Origin: RH-AL1 sp965277355
Lineage (GTDB): Bacteria > Pseudomonadota > Alphaproteobacteria > Rhizobiales > Beijerinckiaceae
Direction: 5' to 3'
Assembly: GCA_965277355.1 (NCBI GenBank)
Contig: CBDICN010000001.1
Location: forward strand, 496,001 to 560,000
Length of the DNA stretch: 64,000 nucleotides
The position numbers and the translations under genes were made by a program. The notes under the pieces were generated by a model. That model ran no database searches and was not told the origin of the DNA. It saw nothing but the letters and a program-made list of their open reading frames with translations. Below, in pieces: positions 28,915 through 38,041 of the stretch; the stretch's first letter is position 1, and each line of letters starts with the position of its first letter.

Positions 28915-30357
28915 ATGCCTGATACCTACGATGTCCTCATCATCGGCGGCGGCCCGGGCGGCTACGTCGCGGCGATCCGCTCGGCGCAACTCGGCATGCG
29001 CACGGCCATCGTCGAGCGCGAGCATCTCGGCGGCATCTGCCTCAACTGGGGTTGCATCCCCACCAAGGCGCTGCTGCGCTCGGCCGAGATCTATCACTAT
29101 CTCCAGCATCCCAAGGACTACGGCCTCACCGTCGACGGCACGGTCGGGTTCGACCCGGGCGCGGTGGTCACCCGTTCGCGCGGCGTGTCGCAGCAGCTGA
29201 CCGTCGGCGTCGGCTTCCTGCTGAAGAAGAACAAGGTCGACGTGATCTGGGGCGAAGCCTCCATTCCGAAACCTGGCGAGGTTTCGGTCGGCAAGCCGAA
29301 GAAGCAGCCGGTCCAGCCGCAGAACCCGCCGCCGCAGGGCACGCTGGGCGAGGGCACCTACAAGGCGAAGCACATCATCGTCGCGACCGGCGCGCGCCCG
29401 CGCGTGCTGCCGGGCATCGAGCCGGACGGCAAGCTCATCTGGACCTATTTCGAGGCGATGGTGCCGAAGACCTTCCCGAAGAGCCTGATCGTGATGGGCT
29501 CGGGCGCGATCGGCATCGAGTTCGCCTCCTTCTACCGCACGATGGGCACCGACGTGACCGTCGTCGAGGTGCTGCCGCAGATTTTGCCGGTCGAGGATGT
29601 CGAGGTCGCCGCGCTCGCCCGCAAACGGTTCGAGAAGCAGGGCATCACCATCCTCACCTCGACCAAGGTAACCAAGGTCGAGAAGGGCGCGGACGACATT
29701 ACCGCGACGATTGAGGACGGGAAGGGCAACATGCAGACGCTGCGCGCCGAACGGCTGATCTCCGCGGTCGGCGTGGTCGGCAATGTCGAGGGCATCGGCC
29801 TCGAGGCGCTCGGCGTCGCGATGGAACGCGGCCTCGTCAAGATCGACGGCGTCGGGCGCACCAACTTGCAGGGTGTCTACGCGATCGGCGATGTGTGCGG
29901 GCCTCCGATGCTGGCGCACAAGGCCGAGCACGAGGGCACGATTTGCGTCGAGGCGATCGCCGGGCGCCACCCGCACCCGCTCGACAAGGCGATGATCCCG
30001 GGCTGCACCTATTGCCAGCCGCAGGTCGCCTCCGTCGGCATGACCGAGGGTAAGGCGAGGGATGCCGGCCTACAGGTGAAGGTCGGCCGTTTCCCGTTCA
30101 TCGGCAACGGCAAGGCGATTGCGCTCGGCGAGCCGGACGGTCTGGTGAAGACGATCTTCGACGCCAAGACCGGCAGGCTGCTCGGCGCCCACATGGTCGG
30201 CGCCGAGGTGACCGAGCTGATCCAGGGATATGTCGTGGCGATGAACCTCGAGACGACGGAGGAGGAGCTGATGCACACGATCTTCCCGCATCCGACCCTC
30301 TCCGAGACGATGCACGAGAGCGTGCTCGACGCTTACGGGCAGGTCATCCACAAGTAG
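28915..30357 (+). CDS. lpd: Dihydrolipoamide dehydrogenase (E3)
   Basis: 480 residues. FAD-binding GGGPGGYVAAI, then the redox disulfide Cys42/Cys47 in GGICLNWGCIPTK, the NAD motif GSGAIGIEFASFY, the second FAD motif YAIGDVCGPPMLAHKAEHEG, and the catalytic HPTLSE near the C-terminus. It reoxidises the E2 dihydrolipoyl arms with NAD+. A Pro/Gln/Lys-rich insertion around residues 127-145 is a feature of the pdh-linked alphaproteobacterial enzymes. The ATG follows the stop of the preceding frameshifted gene with no spacer and has no clear ribosome site of its own, so its translation may depend on coupling. Confidence 0.95.
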   Translation: MPDTYDVLIIGGGPGGYVAAIRSAQLGMRTAIVEREHLGGICLNWGCIPTKALLRSAEIYHYLQHPKDYGLTVDGTVGFDPGAVVTRSRGVSQQLTVGVGFLLKKNKVDVIWGEASIPKPGEVSVGKPKKQPVQPQNPPPQGTLGEGTYKAKHIIVATGARPRVLPGIEPDGKLIWTYFEAMVPKTFPKSLIVMGSGAIGIEFASFYRTMGTDVTVVEVLPQILPVEDVEVAALARKRFEKQGITILTSTKVTKVEKGADDITATIEDGKGNMQTLRAERLISAVGVVGNVEGIGLEALGVAMERGLVKIDGVGRTNLQGVYAIGDVCGPPMLAHKAEHEGTICVEAIAGRHPHPLDKAMIPGCTYCQPQVASVGMTEGKARDAGLQVKVGRFPFIGNGKAIALGEPDGLVKTIFDAKTGRLLGAHMVGAEVTELIQGYVVAMNLETTEEELMHTIFPHPTLSETMHESVLDAYGQVIHK

Positions 30358-30606
30358 GTCAGCGGATCGGCCAGCCGAGCGGCGTCCCAGCCGCCGTGAC
30401 GAGTTCGTTCGACGACGCGTGTCCCGTTAAAAAAGAAACCTGAGCCGAAGTGTGGGTCTGTTGGTTTCGGCCATGCTGAGCACCGTCCGGCGTAGAGCAT
30501 GGCGCGGATTGTCCAACAACTTGGTACCGACCTTCGATCAGCACCGTCAGGCAGGTAACTCCGACACAAGACGAAATTTTTTCGCTCCTTACTGCGGCGA
30601 TGCCCG

Positions 30607-31050
30607 TCAAAAAAGGTTGATCAGCGCCAGTCCACCGAGCATCAGTAGGCAGTCGGCGATGCGGCCGATCCCCGCCGCGTGCTGCTTGAAGCCGACCAAG
30701 CCGAAATGGTCCAAGATCACGGAGGTGGTGAGGCCGGCTGTGACGGTGAAACCGATGGAGACGGCGGCCCCGAGCTTCTCGGCGAAGAAGATCGAGCCAA
30801 GGATGTAGAAGCCGCCCATCAGCCCGCCGATTCAGGCCCACCAAGGCGCCTCCTGCAGGACCGCTTCCTTTGGCAACTTCATGCCGGTGGCGAGCGCCAA
30901 TGCCAGGAACAGCGCGGCGGTGACAAGAGATACCACCAGCGCGGCGGCAATGGGCTGTCCTAACGACTTCGAAAGCGTCGCGTTCGACCCGGACTGCACG
31001 GTGTTGAGGACGCCGCCTATGAAGGCTATGGCAGCCATGATCCAGATCAT
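30607..31050 (-). pseudogene. DMT-superfamily transporter DUF606 (YdcZ-like) with an in-frame stop
   Basis: 148 codons from the ATG at 31050. The protein would have five membrane helices, as in the DUF606/YdcZ family: the first contains IMAAIAFIGGVLNTVQSGSN and the last ends with LLMLGGLALINLF. The frame is unbroken except for a TGA at 30832-30834. It sits exactly where the family has a tryptophan (reading PWWA-stop-IGGLMGGFYILGS). One TGG-to-TGA change accounts for it, so the loss is recent or a sequencing error. No other damage is visible. It lies downstream of lpd on the opposite strand. Confidence 0.75.
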
Positions 31051-31208
31051 TCCGATCCCCCCGGCGGACAGGCCGTATTCGCAAACTCGGGAGAGTGGAT
31101 ATCGGACGAGGCGAATCAACGCATTCCACAGATCGTCCCGCGATCAAGCGGCGTATGCGGCCTGTTCGAACGACGGCACTTTATCGGAAGAGGGAAGGGA
31201 GAAGGGAC

Positions 31209-31886
31209 ATGCTGCAGGCCATCATCTTCGACGTCGACGGTACGCTGGTCGACTCGGTGGCGATCCACGCCAAGGCTTGGCAGCGCGCTTTCGCGGAGTT
31301 CGGCCACGACCTGCCGCTCGGCGACATCCAGGGGCAGATCGGCAAGGGCGGCGACCAGTTGCTGCCCGTCTTCCTGTCGAAGGCAGAGATCGGGGCGCAC
31401 GGTGAAGCGCTGAACAAGCGTCGCGCCGCCATCCTTAAGGAGGACTACCTTGCCGACATCGAGGCTTTCCCCGACGTGCGCGCGCTGTTCGAGAGGCTGC
31501 GGCGCGACGGGCTGAGGATCGCGCTCGCCTCCTCGGCGAAGGAGGACGAGCTCGGCACCTACAAGAAGAAGGCCGACATCGAGGGCCTCGTCGAGGAGCA
31601 GACCTCGTCGGACGACGCCGAGCGCTCCAAGCCGCACGGCGACATTTTCGAGGCGGCGCTCGCGCGACTCGGCGACCTCGACCCCGCCGCTGCAATCGTC
31701 GTTGGCGACACGCCGTACGACGCGCAGGCCGCCGCAAAGGTGGGCCTCCGCACCATCGGCGTGCTGTCCGGCGGCTTCCCAGAAGCGGAGCTGCGCGAGG
31801 CCGGCTGTATCGCCGTCTATCGCAACCCGCCCGACCTCCTGGCGCACTACGACGCCTTCCTCCGCGACGCGGGCTGGAGAGCCTAG
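31209..31886 (+). CDS. HAD-family hydrolase (phosphatase, subfamily IA-like)
   Basis: 225 residues from the ATG at 31209 (GGGAGAAGGGA upstream). The HAD motifs are in order: IIFDVDGTLVDS (nucleophile Asp), LASSAK (motif II Ser), a lysine in the SKPHGDIF motif, and VVGDTPYDAQAAAKVGLRTIGV (motif IV Asps). The small helical cap after motif I suggests a small phosphorylated metabolite, as in phosphoglycolate phosphatase or beta-phosphoglucomutase relatives. The substrate is unknown. It is not in an obvious operon; the next gene is convergent. Confidence 0.88.
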   Translation: MLQAIIFDVDGTLVDSVAIHAKAWQRAFAEFGHDLPLGDIQGQIGKGGDQLLPVFLSKAEIGAHGEALNKRRAAILKEDYLADIEAFPDVRALFERLRRDGLRIALASSAKEDELGTYKKKADIEGLVEEQTSSDDAERSKPHGDIFEAALARLGDLDPAAAIVVGDTPYDAQAAAKVGLRTIGVLSGGFPEAELREAGCIAVYRNPPDLLAHYDAFLRDAGWRA

Positions 31887-31955
31887 CCCAGCCCACCACC
31901 ACCGTCAGGCCTGGCTCGTCCAGCAATGCCTGGCATGACGAGGGGTGGCGAAGCC

Positions 31956-33239
31956 CTAGTTTGTCCCGTCGCGCAACGATTCGTCGCGCGGACCCTGCCT
32001 GTTGCCGAACACGCCGCCGCCGCCCGGACCATTGTAAACGTTCCCCTTGGTCACGAAAGCGTAGGTATTGGAGCCGATCGCGACGGCCGCGGCGTTGGCG
32101 AGATAGATGCCCCAATCCACCTTGAAGAACGAGTTGCCGTCGATGCGGTCTTCCATGAGGAAACTCGCCGGCTGCCGCGCGTCATCGATGTAGACGCCGT
32201 ATTTCGGCGAGACCGTCGGCTGCGAAGCGTCGCAGGTGTTGCCCGAGATCTTGGCCCACATCGTCGCCGGCGACAGCATCGTCTCGGAGATGCACGCCCG
32301 GTACGGCGAGGTCGAGAAGCCGGCCTTGTCGTTAAGGAAGGTGTCGGTGCCGACGACGTTGACGTTGACGATGTTGATCGTCTCGACCCCGATATCCTCG
32401 ACATGAAAATGGCTGTCGAGCACGCGAAGCCAAGCGCCGTCGTTGCCGGTCGCGGTCGCCCGCACCCCGACCCTGCAGACGACGCAGACCGCTTCCGAGA
32501 TGGCGACGCCCTGCCAAGTGCCCTCGACGGCAATGCCCTGCTCCATGAAATAGGTGTCGATGTCGCGCAGCGTTATCTCGACGGGCTGACCGTCGCCGGT
32601 GATGACGATCCCGCGCGAGCCCAACTCGTAGCGGCCGCGATGGCCCTCGCAATTGACCATCTGGGCAACGCCGTTGCGCACGTTGTCAAGCCGGATGCAG
32701 ACCGGCGCGTAGAAGGCTTGGGCCATCGGCTTCACCGCCACGTTGCGCAGGTCGAGCGTCGGGTCGGTCGAGCCGGCGCCCCCGCGATAGGCGATCGTCA
32801 GCGCCGGCCCGGCGAGCACCGCGGCCGGCGCCAGGCTGAGGTCGTGCAAGACCACCTGCGGCGTGTCGTAGATATCGGGCGTGCCGCCGCGGATGGTAAT
32901 CCCGGCGGCGGGCGCCGCGAGCACGATTTTGCAAAGCTGGCGCCCGGCACCTTGCAAGGAAAGCCCGCCGCCCGGCTTGAGGTCGACGGCGATCGCGCGC
33001 GTCACCCGGAACGTGCCGGAACAGAACAGCGGCTTGTTGCTGCCGAGCCAGGCAACGAGCGCGGCGCTATCGTCGCCGCGACCGTTGCCGTAGGCGCCGA
33101 ACATCTGGGGCGTCAGCGGCTGGCCGAGCGTGATCGCGGTGGCTCGCGCGGCGTCCGGCGCGCCTTGAAGGGCAAAGGCCGCGGCGATCGGTTGAAGGAT
33201 CAGGACGGCGGCGAGGATGAGGCGGCGCATGGGCTCCAA
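31956..33239 (-). CDS. Secreted right-handed beta-helix protein (pectate-lyase superfamily type)
   Basis: 427 residues. A cleavable signal peptide (basic start, hydrophobic LILAAVLILQPIAAAFA) is followed by MFGAYGNGRGDDSAAL, the entry motif of the pectate-lyase-3 group. Then come repeated beta-strand rungs with periodic V/I and N residues. This fold is common in exported polysaccharide lyases, epimerases and surface depolymerases. No catalytic residues can be assigned from reading. It may process the exopolysaccharide made by the genes at the left edge, which is inference. The ATG at 33230 (MRRL) is an alternative start. Confidence 0.75.
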   Translation of the reverse strand: MEPMRRLILAAVLILQPIAAAFALQGAPDAARATAITLGQPLTPQMFGAYGNGRGDDSAALVAWLGSNKPLFCSGTFRVTRAIAVDLKPGGGLSLQGAGRQLCKIVLAAPAAGITIRGGTPDIYDTPQVVLHDLSLAPAAVLAGPALTIAYRGGAGSTDPTLDLRNVAVKPMAQAFYAPVCIRLDNVRNGVAQMVNCEGHRGRYELGSRGIVITGDGQPVEITLRDIDTYFMEQGIAVEGTWQGVAISEAVCVVCRVGVRATATGNDGAWLRVLDSHFHVEDIGVETINIVNVNVVGTDTFLNDKAGFSTSPYRACISETMLSPATMWAKISGNTCDASQPTVSPKYGVYIDDARQPASFLMEDRIDGNSFFKVDWGIYLANAAAVAIGSNTYAFVTKGNVYNGPGGGGVFGNRQGPRDESLRDGTN

Positions 33240-33334
33240 TCGGGCGAGAGATAGACGCGCGGCTGCACGGCGCGCGCGCGATACCTATCTCAACCGTATT
33301 GGCCTATGCTGTGGCGCAAGGCGGGAGTTTCGCG

Positions 33335-34309
33335 GTGACGGTTTCGTTCAACGGCAGCTTGGGGCGGGATGGGGAGGCGGCACGTCCGCGCCATCCCGAG
33401 AAGGCGCACAGGCCGGACCAGCCGCAGTTGAAGAAGCCGGACTGGATTCGAGTGCGGGCGCCGGGCTCGCCGCAGTTCAACGCCACCGACGCCATCGTGA
33501 AGCAGCACGGGTTGGTGACCGTGTGCCAGGAGGCCGGCTGCCCCAACATCGGCGAGTGCTGGTCGAAGCGGCACGCCACCTTCATGATCATGGGCGACAC
33601 CTGCACGCGGGCCTGCGCCTTTTGCAACGTGAAGACCGGGCTGCCGCGTCCGCTCAATCCGCTGGAGCCGGCGCGCATCGCGGACGCCGTCGCCAAGCTC
33701 GGGCTGGCACATGTGGTGATCACCTCAGTCGATCGCGACGACCTCGCCGATGGCGGCGCCGCGCATTTCGCGCAGGTTGTGACGGCGATCCGCGCCCGCA
33801 GTCCGGCGACGACGATCGAAATTCTGACGCCAGACTTCCTGCGCAAGCCCGGCGCGTTGGAGGTGGTGCTCGCGTCCGGCCCCGACGTGTTCAACCACAA
33901 CCTCGAGACGGTTCCGTCGAACTATCTCACCGTGCGGCCCGGTGCCCGCTACTTCCATTCGGTGCGCTTGCTGCAGCGGGTGAAGGAGCTCGACCCGAGC
34001 ATCTTCACCAAGTCGGGCATCATGGTCGGGCTCGGCGAGAAGCGCAACGAAGTGTTGGCGCTGATGGACGACTTGCGCTCCGCCGAGGTCGATTTTCTCA
34101 CCATCGGCCAGTACCTGCAGCCGACCAAGAAGCATCACGCCGTGATCCGTTTCGTCCCGCCGGACGAGTTCAAGGGGCTGGAGGACGTCGCGCTGGCCAA
34201 GGGTTTCCTGGTCGTCTCCGCCTCGCCGCTGACGCGCTCCTCGCATCACGCCGGCGAGGATTTCGCGCGGCTGAGGGCGGCGCGAGAGGCGATGCTCGCT
34301 CGCCGCTAG
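33335..34309 (+). CDS. lipA: Lipoyl synthase
   Basis: 324 residues from a GTG at 33335, chosen because GGCGGGAG lies about eight bases upstream; the frame is open to 33299. A radical SAM enzyme that inserts two sulfurs into octanoyl groups on lipoyl domains. It has both cluster motifs: CQEAGCPNIGEC for the auxiliary [4Fe-4S] sulfur donor and CTRACAFC for the SAM cluster. The end reads TRSSHHAGEDF. It matures PdhB and PdhC encoded just upstream, and its location in the pdh region is usual for alphaproteobacteria, though here four unrelated features intervene. Confidence 0.95.
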   Translation: MTVSFNGSLGRDGEAARPRHPEKAHRPDQPQLKKPDWIRVRAPGSPQFNATDAIVKQHGLVTVCQEAGCPNIGECWSKRHATFMIMGDTCTRACAFCNVKTGLPRPLNPLEPARIADAVAKLGLAHVVITSVDRDDLADGGAAHFAQVVTAIRARSPATTIEILTPDFLRKPGALEVVLASGPDVFNHNLETVPSNYLTVRPGARYFHSVRLLQRVKELDPSIFTKSGIMVGLGEKRNEVLALMDDLRSAEVDFLTIGQYLQPTKKHHAVIRFVPPDEFKGLEDVALAKGFLVVSASPLTRSSHHAGEDFARLRAAREAMLARR

Positions 34310-34354
34310 CGCCCTGTCAGCCCGCGGTTGTCATTCCGACGCACCGCGAGCAAT

Positions 34355-36424
34355 TCAGATATCAACCAGCTCTCCCGCGAATGCGGCGCGGTCCTGGATG
34401 AAGGCGAAGCGCGCTTCCGGCTTGTTGCCCATCAGCCGCTCGACGCTGTCGCTGGTGCGCTCGCGGGTGTCCTCCATGACCTGGACCCGCAGCAGGCTGC
34501 GGCGCCCGGGGTCCATCGTGGTCTCCTTCAGCTGCGCCGGCAGCATCTCGCCGAGGCCCTTGAAGCGGCTCGTCTCGATCTTGCCCTTGCCCTTGAGCAC
34601 CGTGCGCAGCAGCTCGTCGCGGTGGCGATCGTCGCGGGCGTAGACGGTGGTGGCGCCCTGGGTCAGCTTGAAGAGCGGCGGCACCGCCAAATAGAGGTGG
34701 CCGGCGTCGACCAGCTTCGGCATCTCTCGGTAGAAGAAGGTGATCAGCAGCGAGGCGATGTGCGCGCCGTCGACGTCGGCGTCGGTCATGATGATGATCT
34801 TGTCGTAGCGCAGCTCCGCCTGGGCGTAGCGCCCGCCGGTCCCGCAACCCAGCGCTTGGATGAGATCGGCGAGCTGCTGGTTCGAGGCGAGCTTGTCCCT
34901 CGTCGCGTTGGCGACGTTGAGGATTTTTCCGCGCAGGGGCAGCACGGCCTGGTTCGCCCGGTCGCGCGCCTGCTTGGCCGAGCCGCCGGCGGAATCGCCC
35001 TCGACGATGAAAATCTCGGAGCCCTGGGCCTGCGTGTTGGTGCAGTCTGCGAGCTTCCCCGGCAGGCGCAGCTTGCGGGTCGCGGTCTTGCGAGAAACGT
35101 CCTTCTCGGCGCGGCGGCGCAGGCGCTCCTCGGCGCGCTCGAGCGACCAGTCGAGCAGCCGCGTCGCCTGGGACGGCAGCGACGCCAGCCAGTGGTCGAA
35201 GGTGTCGCGGATGGTCTGGTCGACGATGCGCGAGGCCTCGGCCGTCATTAGCCGACCCTTGTTCTGGCCCTGGAACTCCGGCTCCTTGATGAACACCGAG
35301 ATCAGCGCCGCGCATGACACCATCACGTCCTCGGCGATGAGCACGGACGCGCGCTTGGACTGGCCGATGCGCTCGGCATGGTCGCGCAGGCCGCGCAGCA
35401 ACGCCGTGCGCAGCCCCGCCTCGTGGGTGCCACCATCGGAGGTCGGGATTGTGTTGCAGTAGGAATGGACGAAGCCGTCGTCGTCGGCGAGCCAGGCGAT
35501 CGCCCATTCGAGCGAGCCGTGCCCGCCGGGCTTCGTCACCTTGCCGGTGAAGACCTGGTCTGTGACGAGCGTCTTCCCGGCGGTGTCTTGCGCCAGGTAG
35601 TCCTTCAAGCCGCCGGGAAAGTGGAACACCGCATCGCGCGGCATGCCGCCCTCGTTGTTGAGCGCGGTGTTGCGCCAGCGGATCTCGACGCCGCCGAAAA
35701 GGTAGGCCTTGGCGCGCGACATGCGGAACAGGCGGCCCGGCTTGAAGACCGCCTCCGGTCCGAAGATCCGCGGGTCGGGTTTGAAGCGTACCTTGGTACC
35801 GCGCCGGTTCAGCGCCCGGCCGACGGTGACGAGATCGCTCGTCGGCAGCCCTCGCGAAAAGGTCTGGCGGTAGAGCGTTTGGCCGCGGGCGACCTCGACC
35901 TCGAGGTCAACGGAGAGCGCGTTGACGACCGAGACGCCGACGCCGTGGAGGCCGCCGGATGTTTGATAGGCGCCGGAGTCGAACTTGCCGCCGGCGTGCA
36001 GCACCGTCATGATGATCTCGACGGTGGACTTCTTCGGGAACTTGGGATGAGGCTCGACCGGCATGCCGCGGCCGTTGTCGGTGACGGTGACGTAGCCCTC
36101 CGCGTCGAAGGCGACCTCGATGAAGGTGGCGTGGCCGGCGACCGCCTCGTCCATGGAATTGTCGAGCACCTCGGCGAAAAGATGGTGCAGCGCCGCCTCG
36201 TCCGTGCCGCCGATGTACATGCCCGGGCGCCGGCGCACCGGCTCCAAGCCCTCCAGCACCTCGATCGAGGCGGCAGTGTACTCGGCCTCGGGCAGCGTGC
36301 CGTTCTGGTCCGGTCCCTTGTCCAGGCCCTGTCCCTTGTGCCGGCCCTTGGCCGCACGCGATGGCGCGTCGGAGGCCGAAAGCTTGCGAGCGGCGCCGCC
36401 GAAGAGATCACGGGTGTTCGCCAT
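34355..36424 (-). CDS. parE: DNA topoisomerase IV subunit B
   Basis: 689 residues from the ATG at 36424 (GGAGG upstream; six codons earlier another ATG is open). ParE is the ATPase subunit that with ParC decatenates daughter chromosomes. The GHKL ATPase N-terminus has TDNGRGMPV and GGLHGVGVSVVNALS, followed by the transducer and the TOPRIM domain with FIVEGDSAGGSAKQ and DADVDGAHIASLL (metal-binding acidic residues). The length and lack of a GyrB-type C-terminal insert favour ParE over GyrB. Typical single-copy housekeeping gene; the ParC gene is not in the window. Confidence 0.94.
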   Translation of the reverse strand: MANTRDLFGGAARKLSASDAPSRAAKGRHKGQGLDKGPDQNGTLPEAEYTAASIEVLEGLEPVRRRPGMYIGGTDEAALHHLFAEVLDNSMDEAVAGHATFIEVAFDAEGYVTVTDNGRGMPVEPHPKFPKKSTVEIIMTVLHAGGKFDSGAYQTSGGLHGVGVSVVNALSVDLEVEVARGQTLYRQTFSRGLPTSDLVTVGRALNRRGTKVRFKPDPRIFGPEAVFKPGRLFRMSRAKAYLFGGVEIRWRNTALNNEGGMPRDAVFHFPGGLKDYLAQDTAGKTLVTDQVFTGKVTKPGGHGSLEWAIAWLADDDGFVHSYCNTIPTSDGGTHEAGLRTALLRGLRDHAERIGQSKRASVLIAEDVMVSCAALISVFIKEPEFQGQNKGRLMTAEASRIVDQTIRDTFDHWLASLPSQATRLLDWSLERAEERLRRRAEKDVSRKTATRKLRLPGKLADCTNTQAQGSEIFIVEGDSAGGSAKQARDRANQAVLPLRGKILNVANATRDKLASNQQLADLIQALGCGTGGRYAQAELRYDKIIIMTDADVDGAHIASLLITFFYREMPKLVDAGHLYLAVPPLFKLTQGATTVYARDDRHRDELLRTVLKGKGKIETSRFKGLGEMLPAQLKETTMDPGRRSLLRVQVMEDTRERTSDSVERLMGNKPEARFAFIQDRAAFAGELVDI

Positions 36425-36576
36425 CGTCGCTGGAACCTCCAAAATGATTCGCGTCCAGCTTAGCCCTAATGGCGAGCTGGCCGGAACATATGAACAACAT
36501 CTCTCTAATGCGCTTACCGCTCCTTAAGAAGCGCGCTGATACGTTCAGCCACTGCAATCCGACCGACCGGCTCTTC

Positions 36577-37875
36577 ATGACAACGTCCCTCACCGTCGTC
36601 ATCTGCTTCGACCACGCGTCCATCACGGGCGGGCAGGCCAAAGTCGCCTTCGACAGCGCCGTGGGGCTGAAGCGGGCCGGCCACAACCCGATCCTCTTCG
36701 CCGCCGCGGGGCCGGTGTCGCCGCAGCTCGCCGAGGCCGGCATCGAGACGATCTGCCTCGACCAGTACGACCTTGTCGGCAACCCCTCGCGCGTGGCCGC
36801 GGCCATGCAGGGGATCTGGAACGGGACCGCGGAGAAGGCGCTGGGCACGCTGCTCGGCCGACTGCCGCGCGAGAACACGATCGTCCACGTGCACGGCTGG
36901 GCCAAGGCGCTGTCGCCCTCGATCGCGCGCCCGATCGTCCGCTCCGGCGTGCCGGCGATCTACACGATCCACGAATACTTCCAGTTCTGCCCCAACGGCG
37001 GCTTCTACAACTATCGCCAGCACCACGTCTGCAAACTGAAGCCGCTCTCGGCGGCCTGCTGGGCGACGGACTGCGACTCGCGCAGCTACTCGCGCAAGAT
37101 CTGGCGCAACGTGAGACTAACAGCCGCCAAGCATGTCGCCCATCTTCCCGAGGCCTTCCGCGACTACATCGCCATCTCCGACTTCCAGCAGGCGATCGTC
37201 GAGCCCTTGCTGCCCGGCGGCGTGACGCTGCACAGGCTCGACAACCCCGTCAGCGTCCCGGACCTCGGCCCCAAGCCGGACCCGGCGTCCGGCGACATCA
37301 TCTTCGTGGGCCGCCTCTCGCCCGAGAAAGGCGCCTTCGTCTTCGCCGCGGCGGCGCGCAAGGCCGGCCTGATCCCGACCTATGTCGGCGATGGCCCGGT
37401 CGCGGCGGATATCGCGAGCGCTTACCCTGAGGCGCGGCTGCTCGGCTGGCACGACGCCGCCGGCGTGCAGGCGAAGATGCGTTCGGCGCGGGCGCTCGTC
37501 TTCCCGTCGCTGTGGTACGAGGGGCAGCCGCTCACCGTGCTCGAGGCGAAGGGGCTCGGCGTTCCGGTCATCGTCAGCGATGCCTGCGCGGGCCGCGAGT
37601 CGGTTGATGACGGCGTCACCGGGCGTTGGTTCAAGAGCGCCGATGTCGACGATCTTGCCCGCATTCTCGTCGAGATGGACGATGACGCCATTGTCGCCGC
37701 GATGTCCCGGGCGGCCTACCGCGCCTATTGGGCCGATCCGCCCACGATCGATCGCCATGTCGAGCGGATCACTCGCATCTACGCCGCGATGCTCGAGCGA
37801 GCCCGCGACACGAAGCCGGTCACCGCGGCCCAACGCACCGTCAGTCGCACGCACCTTGAAACAGCACGATCATGA
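36577..37875 (+). CDS. Glycosyltransferase family 4 protein
   Basis: About 432 residues from the ATG at 36577; the frame is open to 36469 and several earlier ATGs exist, none with a strong ribosome site. GT-B fold: the N-terminal domain starts with TVVICFDHASITGGQAKVAFD, the acceptor-side glycine region. The C-terminal domain contains IIFVGRLSPEKGAFVF and the donor-binding FPSLWYEGQPLTVLEAKGLGVPVI with the E-x7-E pattern. Used for surface polysaccharide or glycolipid assembly. It stands alone between parE and the glnA terminator region, with a convergent neighbour. Confidence 0.85.
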   Translation: MTTSLTVVICFDHASITGGQAKVAFDSAVGLKRAGHNPILFAAAGPVSPQLAEAGIETICLDQYDLVGNPSRVAAAMQGIWNGTAEKALGTLLGRLPRENTIVHVHGWAKALSPSIARPIVRSGVPAIYTIHEYFQFCPNGGFYNYRQHHVCKLKPLSAACWATDCDSRSYSRKIWRNVRLTAAKHVAHLPEAFRDYIAISDFQQAIVEPLLPGGVTLHRLDNPVSVPDLGPKPDPASGDIIFVGRLSPEKGAFVFAAAARKAGLIPTYVGDGPVAADIASAYPEARLLGWHDAAGVQAKMRSARALVFPSLWYEGQPLTVLEAKGLGVPVIVSDACAGRESVDDGVTGRWFKSADVDDLARILVEMDDDAIVAAMSRAAYRAYWADPPTIDRHVERITRIYAAMLERARDTKPVTAAQRTVSRTHLETARS

Positions 37876-37972
37876 GCAGCATGTCTATATTTTAGTCAAA
37901 CTAACCGGTTCTTCGCGGCCTGCCGCATGGACATTGTGCCTGCGCCGGCGTGGCCAGCTCCCCGCATCGGCT

Positions 37973-38016
37973 CGCTCCGCGCCGCGACGGGCTTTGAACC
38001 GGCCTGGCGCGGAGCG
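37973..38016. terminator. Perfect inverted repeat between convergent glycosyltransferase and glnA
   Basis: CGCTCCGCGCC (37973-37983) and GGCGCGGAGCG (38006-38016) are perfect complements with a 22-base spacer. They lie 98 bases after the glycosyltransferase stop and 26 bases beyond the glnA stop. A stable hairpin in this convergent position could end transcription from both sides, but no T-run follows on either strand, so a Rho-independent mechanism is not shown. Confidence 0.45.
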
Positions 38017-38041
38017 GCCGAAGAGCAGACCGCCGTGCCGT

